From Chersky-840 sp963810195 (lineage in GTDB: Bacteria > Actinomycetota > Acidimicrobiia > Acidimicrobiales > UBA8190): a DNA stretch of 64,000 nucleotides. Shown piece after piece: positions 54,684-62,607 of the stretch; the stretch's first letter is position 1, and each line of letters starts with the position of its first letter. The DNA is taken from assembly GCA_963810195.1 (NCBI GenBank), contig CAWEMO010000001.1:372001-436000 (forward strand), given 5' to 3'. The translations under genes and the position numbers were made by a program. The notes beneath the pieces were generated by a model. The model was given only the letters and a program-made list of their open reading frames with translations, ran no database searches and was not told where the DNA came from.

Positions 54684-55460
54684 CTACGAACGAGCGCTCT
54701 CCTGCGGGGCTCGCCTCCGCCGCATCACCAGCAGCGCGCCCCCCACCACCACGACGACCAGGATGGGCAGTCCGATGGTCAAGAACGCGTTGCTACCTCC
54801 GGTGGCACCGGCGACCTGTTGGTCTCCGTCGCCGGGATTCGCTCCGGTGTCGTCTGTGGTCGGCTCCACCTTGAACGGCTCCGACCAGTAGTGGGGAGCG
54901 GTGAAGTCGAGTTGGTTCTCGCCGATGTAGAGCACGCACAGGTGGGTGGTGTTGCACACGGGGAGGCCGTCTTTCGATTCTCCCAGGCTGTGGAAGTCGG
55001 GGAGGGCGTAGACGGTGTAGCCCGAGGTGACCTTGGTGCGGGTGTAGTCGACCGACCCGTTCGCGTTCACGAGAACCGTGTCGCCTTGGATCGTGGTCCC
55101 GTCGCAAGCCGAGGGATCCGTCGGGACCACTCCACGTGGGGCGGCGCACTCGACGATCCTGATCCCCGCGCCCGGTCGCAGCGTTGAGTTGGCCGGGATC
55201 TTGACCTGGATCACCTGCCCGCTCGAGAACGGCGCTCCCGTGCTGTACCTGCCGATCGGGACCGTCGAGCCCGGCACCTTCGTGCCGGCCCGGGGCCCCG
55301 ACGCGGCGAACGCGGGGGACGCGAGGCCCAGGGCCAAGACGGCACCTGCCACCGACACCAAGGCGCGACGCGTGCGACGGCGCCGCCCGCCGGATGTCGA
55401 TCGACGCGGGGAGTCGTCGTAGGTCAGATCTGCCGTGTTGGCGCGGGTCGTCAAGGCCAT
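54684..55460 (-). CDS. Surface protein with four conserved cysteines and C-terminal anchor (paralogue A)
   Basis: 258 residues. An Arg-rich n-region and signal peptide ALVSVAGAVLALGLASPAFAA, then a core closely related to the protein at 57989-58681: FSSGQVIQVKIPANSTLRPG, IVECAAPRGVVPTDPSACDG, TIQGDTVLVNANGSVDYT, PVCNTTHLCVLYIGENQLDF. Four Cys suggest two disulfides; the layout faintly recalls the neocarzinostatin fold. C-terminal anchor FLTIGLPILVVVVVGGALLV followed by MRRRR. Role unknown. Confidence 0.75.
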   Translation of the reverse strand: MALTTRANTADLTYDDSPRRSTSGGRRRRTRRALVSVAGAVLALGLASPAFAASGPRAGTKVPGSTVPIGRYSTGAPFSSGQVIQVKIPANSTLRPGAGIRIVECAAPRGVVPTDPSACDGTTIQGDTVLVNANGSVDYTRTKVTSGYTVYALPDFHSLGESKDGLPVCNTTHLCVLYIGENQLDFTAPHYWSEPFKVEPTTDDTGANPGDGDQQVAGATGGSNAFLTIGLPILVVVVVGGALLVMRRRRAPQESARS

Positions 55461-55511
55461 TGGTCGTGCTTTCCGTCGTGCCGGCTCTGAGGTTTCGCCT
55501 CACACTGTCGG

Positions 55512-55967
55512 TCATCCTGGAAGTGCCCGCAAGTTGGGATTCTCGGCGAGTTCGCTCGCCACCGGGGGGATCCGCCCGATGGTGACGTCGAGGAGTGTGA
55601 CGTTTTCGAGAACGTTTCGGAGGTTGGCCCTGACTGCGATCCAGACCTCCTGGAGATGCTCGGCCGAGCCGCGGTAATCGGTCGCTTCGGGCCGTAGACC
55701 ACGCACCCTCGCCAACGGCCCGTCCAGGACCCGCATGACGTCGGCCACGGTGATGGCGTCGGCCGGCCGGGCGAGGCGGTAGCCCCCTTGGGGGCCTCTC
55801 TGGTTGGTCACCATGCCGGCCCGCCGCAGATCGTTCATGATGGCGCTGAGGAACCCGGCGGGAAGCTCCTGGTCCCTGGCCAGCGCCCGGGACGTCATCG
55901 GTTCCTCGCCTGCTGCCAGCACCAGCAGGGCGCGCAGCCCGTATTCGACCTTCGCCGGGATGTGCAC
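55512..55967 (-). CDS. Rrf2 family regulator lacking the Fe-S cysteines
   Basis: 151 residues. MHIPAKVEYGLRALLVLAAG, EEPMTSRALARDQELPAGFL, NDLRRAGMVTNQRGPQGGYRL (recognition helix and wing) are standard Rrf2. Where IscR/NsrR members carry three cysteines, this protein has none (GLRPEATDYRGSAEHLQEVW). It is therefore probably a cluster-free, CymR-like regulator with another signal. It sits within a run of secreted-protein genes on the same strand and may control them. Confidence 0.85.
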   Translation of the reverse strand: MHIPAKVEYGLRALLVLAAGEEPMTSRALARDQELPAGFLSAIMNDLRRAGMVTNQRGPQGGYRLARPADAITVADVMRVLDGPLARVRGLRPEATDYRGSAEHLQEVWIAVRANLRNVLENVTLLDVTIGRIPPVASELAENPNLRALPG

Positions 55968-56050
55968 CTCAGCTCACCGCCTCGTAGGTGTGCCAGGAGC
56001 GGCCGCCCCCCGTGCGACCCGGGGGTGGTGACACGGGGGGCGGCCCATAC

Positions 56051-57913
56051 TCAGGACTGCGGGTTGGCCACGGAGGTGATGCCCGGTAGTCCGTTGCCCT
56101 CGGTGACGCCGCCCACCACCACCGTGCCCGAGGCGCACGTCGTGTTGGGGGCGGCAAGATTGTCCGCCGGGGTTGCGATGGACGGCGCGGCCGAGATGTC
56201 GGTCAACCGGACGAAACCGAAGGTCCCGTTGATCAAGGTGGTCAGCTCGGCATCGAAGTTCTTGCCCGTCTCATTGTCCTCGCCCTTCTCGAACGCGGTA
56301 TCCGAATCGCAGATCCAGTTCAGGAACCCGGCCGTCGACGCCCGAACCGTGTCGGTTCGGTAGATGTTCGAGAGCGTGAACGCCGTCGGGTAGAGGTTGT
56401 TGAGCAGGTTCGGCGTCGTCGGCGTCTTGCCGTTCTCGCTGATCTTGTTCGTCGTGTACGACGTCGACGTCGAGCCGTTGGTGATCACCGCCGAGGCGGC
56501 GAAGGGGGTCGTGTTGTAGACGCCGTTGGACTCGAAGTACAGCGAGGTGCCTACCTCGATGGCCTGGTCGACAGGGTCGTTGGGGAAGTCCCCTTCGGCG
56601 TAGTCGGCGATCTGCGAAACGTTGTTCTGCAACATGATGTGGGCCGAGTTGGGCGAGGGGGCGGTCGCCGGGTTGGGGTCGTTGCCCGCATTGCCGTTGA
56701 GGTTCGACGAGCACCCTCCACTCGAAACACCGCTCTCGGCGTAGCTGGCGAAGGTCGCTTCGATGCCGGCTGCCGTGTTCACGCCCACGACCCGGATGGG
56801 GAGGCCGAAGGCGATCCCCTGTCCGACAGCCAGATCCGACGCGGTCGGGATCGTGATCGTGAGAGTGGCTGTAGTGCTCGGCGAGGTGGCGGAGCTCGAC
56901 AGCGTCAGCGTGGACCCGGCGTTGGCCGTGACCGTCGTCCCACCAGGGATCCCCGGTCCGGACACGGCGTCCCCGGCCGCGATGACGGACGGGAAGGTCG
57001 TGCCTTCAGGGGCCCCGGCGGAGATGGACACGGTCCCCGAGCCCGACGAAGTGGTGACGTCTACGATCTCGAGGTTCGGTCCCAGGTTGGTGAGGGCTCC
57101 CCAGTCGCTGATCCGGGTCGAGTTGCTGGCGCACCAGATCCGGTAAGCGGTGCTGTCGGCGCCACCGCCGTTGTCTGCGTTCGACAAGGCGGTGAAGGCC
57201 GTGCCGTTGTAGGGCCCGCCCACCGGGTCACCCGGTAGCCATCCTTCGGCCACGGGGCCGATGTTTCCGCCGTTGACCGCGGCGTAGGTGCTGAAGCTCG
57301 AGGTCCCGTAGACCGACGGGTTCAGTGTCGTGAAGTCGAGGGCCGGGAGCCCGTCCTTGGCGAACGCCAACTGGGCCTCGGTCGAGCATCCACCGCTGGC
57401 GGTGGAGATCGGTGGCTTGGCGGCCCGGGCGTAGTCGACGGGGGCAGGGCTCGACAGGTTGCCGCACAACTGCTCCTGGCCGGCGGTCGAGCCGATGAGG
57501 TCCGCGCCCTGGCTCACCTCGGTCTTGCTCCAGTTGTCGTTGACGTCGGAGGTGTCGGTGTTGGCGTTGGCGTCGCAGTAGTAGCCCTCGTTGGAGGCGG
57601 TCGCCGTCGGGTCGCTCGAGTTGTACAGGGTCTGACCGGCAGCGGTGTTGAGGGTGCATCCGTAGAGCCCCGAGGCTGTGTAGAGGTCCCCGATCCGCTG
57701 TTCGAGGAAGAAACTCGTGTCGGACCCCGCGCCGCGGATGGTCTCCACGTTGCCGTTGTAGAAGTGGGGGGCGACGGGGGTGGCACCTCCGGGGGGATCC
57801 GCAGGGGGTGCGGCGAAGGCCACCCCGGATGCCAGGGTCATCGTCACCGCAGCGACGGCGCTCCCTAGAGATGCTGCTCCCGCCAGGCGGTTACGCAGCT
57901 TACGTCCGGTCAT
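56051..57913 (-). CDS. Secreted substrate-binding-like protein (PstS-type) with inserted beta domain
   Basis: 620 residues. RBS AAAGGAG, Arg/Lys n-region and signal peptide ending GVAFAAPP. ETIRGAGSDTSFFLEQRIGD and PVDYARAAKPP recall phosphate-binding proteins (PBP_like fold). A Ser/Thr/Gly-rich segment (about residues 286-355: SGSGTVSISAGAPEGTTFPS, GPGIPGGTTVTANAGSTLTL) looks like an inserted adhesin-type beta domain. Eight or more cysteines. No C-terminal anchor seen. Binding of phosphate or another ligand is inference. Confidence 0.7.
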   Translation of the reverse strand: MTGRKLRNRLAGAASLGSAVAAVTMTLASGVAFAAPPADPPGGATPVAPHFYNGNVETIRGAGSDTSFFLEQRIGDLYTASGLYGCTLNTAAGQTLYNSSDPTATASNEGYYCDANANTDTSDVNDNWSKTEVSQGADLIGSTAGQEQLCGNLSSPAPVDYARAAKPPISTASGGCSTEAQLAFAKDGLPALDFTTLNPSVYGTSSFSTYAAVNGGNIGPVAEGWLPGDPVGGPYNGTAFTALSNADNGGGADSTAYRIWCASNSTRISDWGALTNLGPNLEIVDVTTSSGSGTVSISAGAPEGTTFPSVIAAGDAVSGPGIPGGTTVTANAGSTLTLSSSATSPSTTATLTITIPTASDLAVGQGIAFGLPIRVVGVNTAAGIEATFASYAESGVSSGGCSSNLNGNAGNDPNPATAPSPNSAHIMLQNNVSQIADYAEGDFPNDPVDQAIEVGTSLYFESNGVYNTTPFAASAVITNGSTSTSYTTNKISENGKTPTTPNLLNNLYPTAFTLSNIYRTDTVRASTAGFLNWICDSDTAFEKGEDNETGKNFDAELTTLINGTFGFVRLTDISAAPSIATPADNLAAPNTTCASGTVVVGGVTEGNGLPGITSVANPQS

Positions 57914-57988
57914 GGTTTCTGGTAGCTCCTTTGGGAGTTGGATGGGCTTTGCGAGGTCGGTTGGCGCCGGGCGGCCGGGTCGGGCCGC

Positions 57989-58681
57989 TCAGCTCTTGGC
58001 GGCGGCGGCGGCGGCGGCGTGGCGGCGTCGGCGCAGGAAGAGGCTCCCGCCGATCACACCCACCGCGGCGAGAGGCAGGCCGATGGCCAGGGGGGTCTCG
58101 GGGGTGCCGTCACCGGGGTTGGCCCCGCTGTCGCCGGCGGTCGGCGTCACGTAGAAGGCCTGGGACCAGAAGTGCGGCTGGGTGAAGTCGTTCTGGTTCT
58201 CCCCGATGTAGAGCACGCACTCGTTGCTCGTGTTGCACACCGGCGTCTGCGTGGACGGCTCGCCCAGACTGGTGGCGTCGGGCAGGGCGTAGATGGTGTA
58301 GCCCGACGTGGTGTTGGACACGGTGTAGTCGACCGACCCGTCGGCACCGGCCAGGACCGTGTCGCCTTGGACCGTGAGCCCGTCGCACTGCGAGGGGTCC
58401 GAGGGGATCGCCCCGCCCGGAGCCGAGCACTCCTCGATGAAGATGCCCGCACCCGGCGAGAGCGTCGAGTTGGCCGGGATCTTGACCTCGATGACCTGAC
58501 CGCTCGAGAAGGGCCCCGGGGTGTAGGTGCCGATGGGGAGGGCCGAGCCGGGGACCTCGGTGCCCTCTGCAGGCCCCGAGGCGAACGCCGGGGTGGCCAG
58601 GGCCAGGGCGGCGACCGTGCCCGTCATCGCCACAGCTGCACTGAACGTGGCGACCTGGCGGGTGACGCGTCGGAAGGACAT
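57989..58681 (-). CDS. Surface protein with four conserved cysteines and TPETP-type C-terminal anchor (paralogue B)
   Basis: 230 residues from the ATG at 58681, chosen for the AAAGGAG site eight bases ahead. Signal peptide VAALALATPAFASG. Core parallels paralogue A: FSSGQVIEVKIPANSTLSPG, FIEECSAPGGAIPSDPSQCD, VQGDTVLAGADGSVDYTVSN, PVCNTSNECVLYIGENQNDF. The C-terminus reads TPETPLAIGLPLAAVGVIGG, then SLFLRRRRH, a tripartite anchor like that of the beta-propeller protein at 58843-60102. Role unknown. Confidence 0.78.
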   Translation of the reverse strand: MSFRRVTRQVATFSAAVAMTGTVAALALATPAFASGPAEGTEVPGSALPIGTYTPGPFSSGQVIEVKIPANSTLSPGAGIFIEECSAPGGAIPSDPSQCDGLTVQGDTVLAGADGSVDYTVSNTTSGYTIYALPDATSLGEPSTQTPVCNTSNECVLYIGENQNDFTQPHFWSQAFYVTPTAGDSGANPGDGTPETPLAIGLPLAAVGVIGGSLFLRRRRHAAAAAAAKS

Positions 58682-58842
58682 CGATGAGCTCCTTTGGAAT
58701 GTTTCCCCACTATTAACACAAAACAAATCGGATTGGTAGGGTTTTTATCAGGAGTGGGTCGCCGCAAGACAAAAAGTGACGATCCTCACAACCGCGGTTG
58801 CCTGAGATCGGCGCCGGCCGTGGTCGTGCCGCGCGCGTGGGG

Positions 58843-60102
58843 TTACGGGGCGGAGTGCCTCCGACGACGTCGCAAGCCGAGGGCGGCTCCGAGGACGAGC
58901 ATGCCTCCCGCCGGCAGCATGATGGCCATCGGTGCCTCAGGGGTCTGGGTGGCGATGGTCGGTTGCCAGTCGGGCTGGCTGTTCGCCGGCGTCCCGGTCG
59001 TGAGCGTCAGGTCGGTTTCGTCGCTGTAGGGCATGCCGAGTCGATCGAGCTCGTAATCCTCCACCTGCGTGGCCTCGTGGACGACGGGCTGGGTGTAGGT
59101 GATGAAGTTCCCGTCGGGGGAGAACACCGGCTGAGTGTCGGTGGTCTTGCCCTGGCTGCACATCGAGGACCAGAGGGGCTGGACCGAGGGCGTCGACGTC
59201 GTGAGGTCCATCGTCCACAACGTGTGGCCACCGATGCGGGTGGAGTCGAAGATGACGTTGACGTTGTGCCCACCGATCTTCACGGACGTGGCCCCGGTGC
59301 CCGCGGAGTTCCAATCAGGGTTGGCGTCGGCGGCGCCACCGATGACCCCACCAACCGGTGCGGTCGCGATCGCGGAAAGGTCGACGTCGGTCAGGGTGCC
59401 GGGCCACACGCCGCACGGGTTGTGCCCTGTGGGTGTCGGGATCCCGCTCAGGAGATGGATGTGGTTGTTGCCGCTGACGTACAGGAGCTTGGAGGGATCC
59501 TGGGGGTCGAAGACCGCTCGGCTCCCGCTGCCGTTGTCCGAGGATGCAGCGGCCAGGCCATCGGGGGGCGTGTAGAGAAGGCAGGTCGAGCTCGGGCCGG
59601 TCGCGGCGTAGAGCGTGTAGAGGGCGGTGTTGTCGCGATTGAAGACCACGGTCTCGTCGTCGGGGGCCACCGACGGGGAGTAGTCGTCGTGCGTCTCGCT
59701 CCCCGACACTTGGGAGAGCTCGGTGGGGTTCGTGGGCGGTTCTTGGGCCGACTGCGGGATCGAATAGATCGCCCAGTGCCCGGAGCGGTCGCTCGAGAAG
59801 AACACGGTATTCCCGTCGGGAGAATAAAAGGGCTCGGCATCGATGGCGCCATTGGTCAGCGGTGTGGTGTTGGACTGGTCTCCTGAGGACGTCCCGATGC
59901 CCGACCCACTGGGATCGACCTGGTAGATGGCGATGTTGTTGCTCCGCGTCGATACGAAGGCAATGTCGCCGTTGGCGCCTGGGAACGCTGCGGCCGCAGA
60001 TGGCACCACCGTCCACCAAGCACCGCCGAGCAGGCCGGCAGCGCCGACTGCGACCAGGACACGATGGAACGCGAACCAGCGCGACCTGGAGTCCTCCCGC
60101 AT
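58843..60102 (-). CDS. Secreted TolB/PD40-type beta-propeller protein with TPEAP-type C-terminal anchor
   Basis: 419 residues. Signal peptide VLVAVGAAGLLGGAWW...PSAAAAFPG, then repeated blades: NGDIAFVSTRSNNIAIYQVD, EPFYSPDGNTVFFSSDRSGH, DYSPSVAPDDETVVFNRDNT, QPVFSPDGNFITYTQPV. C-terminal TPEAPMAIMLPAGGMLVLGA followed by ALGLRRRRRH. A surface sensor or scaffold is possible. The next gene downstream is paralogue B. Confidence 0.8.
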   Translation of the reverse strand: MREDSRSRWFAFHRVLVAVGAAGLLGGAWWTVVPSAAAAFPGANGDIAFVSTRSNNIAIYQVDPSGSGIGTSSGDQSNTTPLTNGAIDAEPFYSPDGNTVFFSSDRSGHWAIYSIPQSAQEPPTNPTELSQVSGSETHDDYSPSVAPDDETVVFNRDNTALYTLYAATGPSSTCLLYTPPDGLAAASSDNGSGSRAVFDPQDPSKLLYVSGNNHIHLLSGIPTPTGHNPCGVWPGTLTDVDLSAIATAPVGGVIGGAADANPDWNSAGTGATSVKIGGHNVNVIFDSTRIGGHTLWTMDLTTSTPSVQPLWSSMCSQGKTTDTQPVFSPDGNFITYTQPVVHEATQVEDYELDRLGMPYSDETDLTLTTGTPANSQPDWQPTIATQTPEAPMAIMLPAGGMLVLGAALGLRRRRRHSAP

Positions 60103-60183
60103 GCAAGCATCGTAAAGGCCCAGCTCAGGATGACAAGGTCGCGGAGATGAACAGTCCGCGTCAGAAACGCGAACTCGGCCGTC

Positions 60184-60263
60184 CTGGGCTCCCAGCCCTC
60201 AGGGTTTGTGCGGGGCTCCCAGCTCTCAGGGTTTTTCCAAGCTTCCAGCCCTCAGGGTTTGGT
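60184..60263. repeat. Three imperfect copies of a block of about 25 bp at the end of the 60252 gene
   Basis: The phrase CCAGCCCTCAGGGTTT or CCAGCTCTCAGGGTTT occurs three times at spacings of about 25-28 bases. The copy at the high-coordinate end contains the stop and last codons (Lys-Pro-stop) of the minus-strand gene ending at 60252. Each unit holds a short CCCT-C-AGGG dyad. Confidence 0.7.
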
Positions 60264-61013
60264 GGTCGGGGGGGCAGAAGTGGTGAACGAGGAGATCGGG
60301 ATGGCGCCGGGTGGGGCGCTGATGGCGATCCTCTCGCCCCATCGGCTGAGCTGTATCGAAGCCGTGGTCCCGCTCCTGGCAGACCCTGACACCTGCACCC
60401 CTTCCACGGGAAGGTGGGACCCAGCGGTCTCGACGTAGAGCGTGCCTCTCACCGAGGCGGAGTCTCCCGAGACGCCGATGGTCCTGACGCCGTTCATGCG
60501 CGTCGGGGTGTGCGTGTGCAACGTGCCCCCGGGATCCAGGGCCTTCAAGGTGGAGTCCAGCGTGACCCCGACCGTCACCTGGCTATAGCCGATGTCGGAA
60601 GGCCGGAACGACACCCAGTGTCCAGCCAGCTTGGAGGCCACGGGCCCCGGAAAGTTGAAGTACCCGGCCAGGGCGCCCGCGTTGCCGCGCAGGTACGCGA
60701 TGTCCCGGACGACGACGATCTCGGCGAGCTCGGATCCGGCGGTGATCATCTGATGCCCCGTGGTACGGCTCGAGTCGTCGATCAAGGTCTCGTTTTGTGT
60801 GCCGTGAGTCACGTGCACGACCACGTGGACCGAGCCCTCCCTGTCGGCGGCGGTCTTCGCTCGAGACACGACCTGGGCCGGCGCCAGGTCGACGAATGCG
60901 GTGGGGCCGCCGGTCGGCGCCGTGGCAAGGACGAGGCCGAGGGCGAGCGCCAAGGCGAGGAGCACGACCGCGGCGATGATCGGGACTCGTCTCGTCCTGT
61001 TGTTCTTCGGCAC
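60252..61013 (-). CDS. Membrane-anchored exported protein, LppX/LprG-like
   Basis: 253 residues. N-terminal membrane anchor VPIIAAVVLLALALALGLVL without a lipobox Cys. The body (VDLAPAQVVSRAKTAADREG, VVVRDIAYLRGNAGALAGYF, AGHWVSFRPSDIGYSQVTVG) resembles LolA/LppX-fold lipid carriers of actinobacteria. Ligand unknown. Thr/Pro-rich C-terminus. Divergent from the next gene. Confidence 0.65.
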   Translation of the reverse strand: MPKNNRTRRVPIIAAVVLLALALALGLVLATAPTGGPTAFVDLAPAQVVSRAKTAADREGSVHVVVHVTHGTQNETLIDDSSRTTGHQMITAGSELAEIVVVRDIAYLRGNAGALAGYFNFPGPVASKLAGHWVSFRPSDIGYSQVTVGVTLDSTLKALDPGGTLHTHTPTRMNGVRTIGVSGDSASVRGTLYVETAGSHLPVEGVQVSGSARSGTTASIQLSRWGERIAISAPPGAIPISSFTTSAPPTTKP

Positions 61014-61216
61014 TGTCGGGCTCCCGTGGGATCACTGTCGACGGCACCTTAACGAACGCTCTTGGGTGTTCTCGCCGTTGGCCGGCGTGGGTAAACGGGG
61101 CGTGACAAACCCGTGACGACCGCCCGCGCAAGGAGTTGTGCAAACTCGCAGACGGGCATGGGTGTGTGCCCCGCGAGTTTGTCAGCGCACGTCGAGGCTT
61201 GACGAGGGATGTCGAG

Positions 61217-61933
61217 GTGGCTAACGCTTCGTACATGGTCAACGCACCCCCGGCTCCTCCCTACGCGGCGATGCCGGCTCCCGGCGCCGACCGGACGGTC
61301 GTGAATCCGCCTCCGGAGAACGGGTCGAGTCGTCCGGGGCCGGGTGAACTGGGGATCAAGGAGCGCAGGTCATGGCAGACCTGGCAGCTGCTGGTCTTCG
61401 GGGTGGCGTGCCTTTTGCTCGGCATGCTCATCACCTGGGCGGGCGGCGGCAAGCAAGCGGCACCGCAGACATCGTCGGGGGGTAGTTACGCACTTCCCCC
61501 CGCACAGGGATCCGCGACCACCGCTCCTGCGACGGGAGCATCCAGCGTGACGACCCAGCCTCCCGCCACCTCGGGCGCGACGTCGCCTCCGGCGACGCAG
61601 TCGACCACGACGACGGCCGTCGGGACCGCGCAGGTTCTTCTCGGCCCCACCCCGCAGACTCACGGCAATTGGACGAGCTCTCCGTTCACTGTCGGCAGCG
61701 GGACGTGGAGCATCGGCTGGGCGTTCCAGTGCTCACCGGCACCGACGTCAGGGCCCTCGTTCCAAGTTTTCGTCGTCCCCTCGGGAGCGAAGGCGGGAAG
61801 CACCCCGGCGGTCAGCGAGAGCGGGGCGTCAGGTCAGTCGGTGACGACGCAGACGAGTACGGGGAGCCAGGAGCTCCAGGTGGTCGCCCCGGCAGGCTGT
61901 GTCTGGATCCTGAAGGTGACGGGGGTGCCGTAA
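61217..61933 (+). CDS. Membrane-anchored exported protein with Ser/Thr/Pro-rich linker
   Basis: 238 residues from a GTG at 61217 (ATG 61235 also possible). A Pro-rich cytosolic segment, one membrane helix (QLLVFGVACLLLGMLITWAG, about residues 62-81), a long Thr/Ser/Ala/Pro linker, and a C-terminal beta-type domain with two Cys (WSIGWAFQCSP, APAGCVWILKVTG). Type II membrane topology expected. No known family. Confidence 0.65.
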   Translation: MANASYMVNAPPAPPYAAMPAPGADRTVVNPPPENGSSRPGPGELGIKERRSWQTWQLLVFGVACLLLGMLITWAGGGKQAAPQTSSGGSYALPPAQGSATTAPATGASSVTTQPPATSGATSPPATQSTTTTAVGTAQVLLGPTPQTHGNWTSSPFTVGSGTWSIGWAFQCSPAPTSGPSFQVFVVPSGAKAGSTPAVSESGASGQSVTTQTSTGSQELQVVAPAGCVWILKVTGVP

Positions 61934-61953
61934 GCCTCACCCAGGTGCTGCCG

Positions 61954-62538
61954 CTACCGGTCGTCGGGGCGGACCGGGTCCTGGGTTTCCGGTTCGAGCG
62001 GCAGGCGGGAGAGCAGGTCGTCGAGCTCCACGAAGTAGTCGTAATCGCGCTTCGTCGTGTGTCGCCCACGAGCCCGGTGCGTGTCCACCGAAGCCGGAGG
62101 CGGGGGCGGTGACGGTGTACCGATCGGCGCACGAGGCGCGACTGCAGGCGCAGAAAGCGCGGCACTGGGCGGGGCAGGAGCGGGACCGGGCGCAACCGGG
62201 GCCTCGACGACCGGGACCTGGGTCAGCGGAGTCTCCACGAGCGCGGGAATGTGAGGAGCCGCGACAGGCACCGCCCGTGGAGTGAACAGGGGGAGCAGGG
62301 GCGGGGGCGTGAGGCCTTGTCCCCGTGCGGCATGGAGCCCGCCTGGTGTCGGCGGGGGGGGTTGGAGCAACCGCGGCGGGGGGGGTTGATACCCGTACCC
62401 GTCGACGCTCGCGGGGGCCCCGAGATACTCCGCCCGGAACTCGCGTAGGTACCCGAGGAGCTCGCTCTGCCGATGGGTCAAGTCGGCGACGACGTCGGCG
62501 AGCTCGAGGACGAGCGTTCCTTCGGACTGGTTACTCAT
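61954..62538 (-). CDS. Proline-rich protein, function unknown
   Basis: 194 residues from the ATG at 62538. The N-terminal helical part (LVLELADVVADLTHRQSELL) resembles a short coiled coil. It is followed by about 110 Pro/Ala-rich residues and a basic/acidic tail (RHTTKRDYDYFVELDDLLSR). No signal peptide. Divergent from the glycosyltransferase gene; could be an interaction protein for it. Confidence 0.55.
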   Translation of the reverse strand: MSNQSEGTLVLELADVVADLTHRQSELLGYLREFRAEYLGAPASVDGYGYQPPPPRLLQPPPPTPGGLHAARGQGLTPPPLLPLFTPRAVPVAAPHIPALVETPLTQVPVVEAPVAPGPAPAPPSAALSAPAVAPRAPIGTPSPPPPPASVDTHRARGRHTTKRDYDYFVELDDLLSRLPLEPETQDPVRPDDR

Positions 62539-62607
62539 GGCGATCACCGACGAGTTTATCCTTGTCCCGCCGGCATTCACCACGCGGTGCGCTGCTATTC
62601 TCGTGGG

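Noticed and set aside
58843..60102. Canonical PEP-CTERM or LPXTG protein
   Set aside because: The tail has TPEAP and an arginine cluster but neither VPEP nor LPxTG, so it is reported as a possible distinct signal rather than assigned to those classes.
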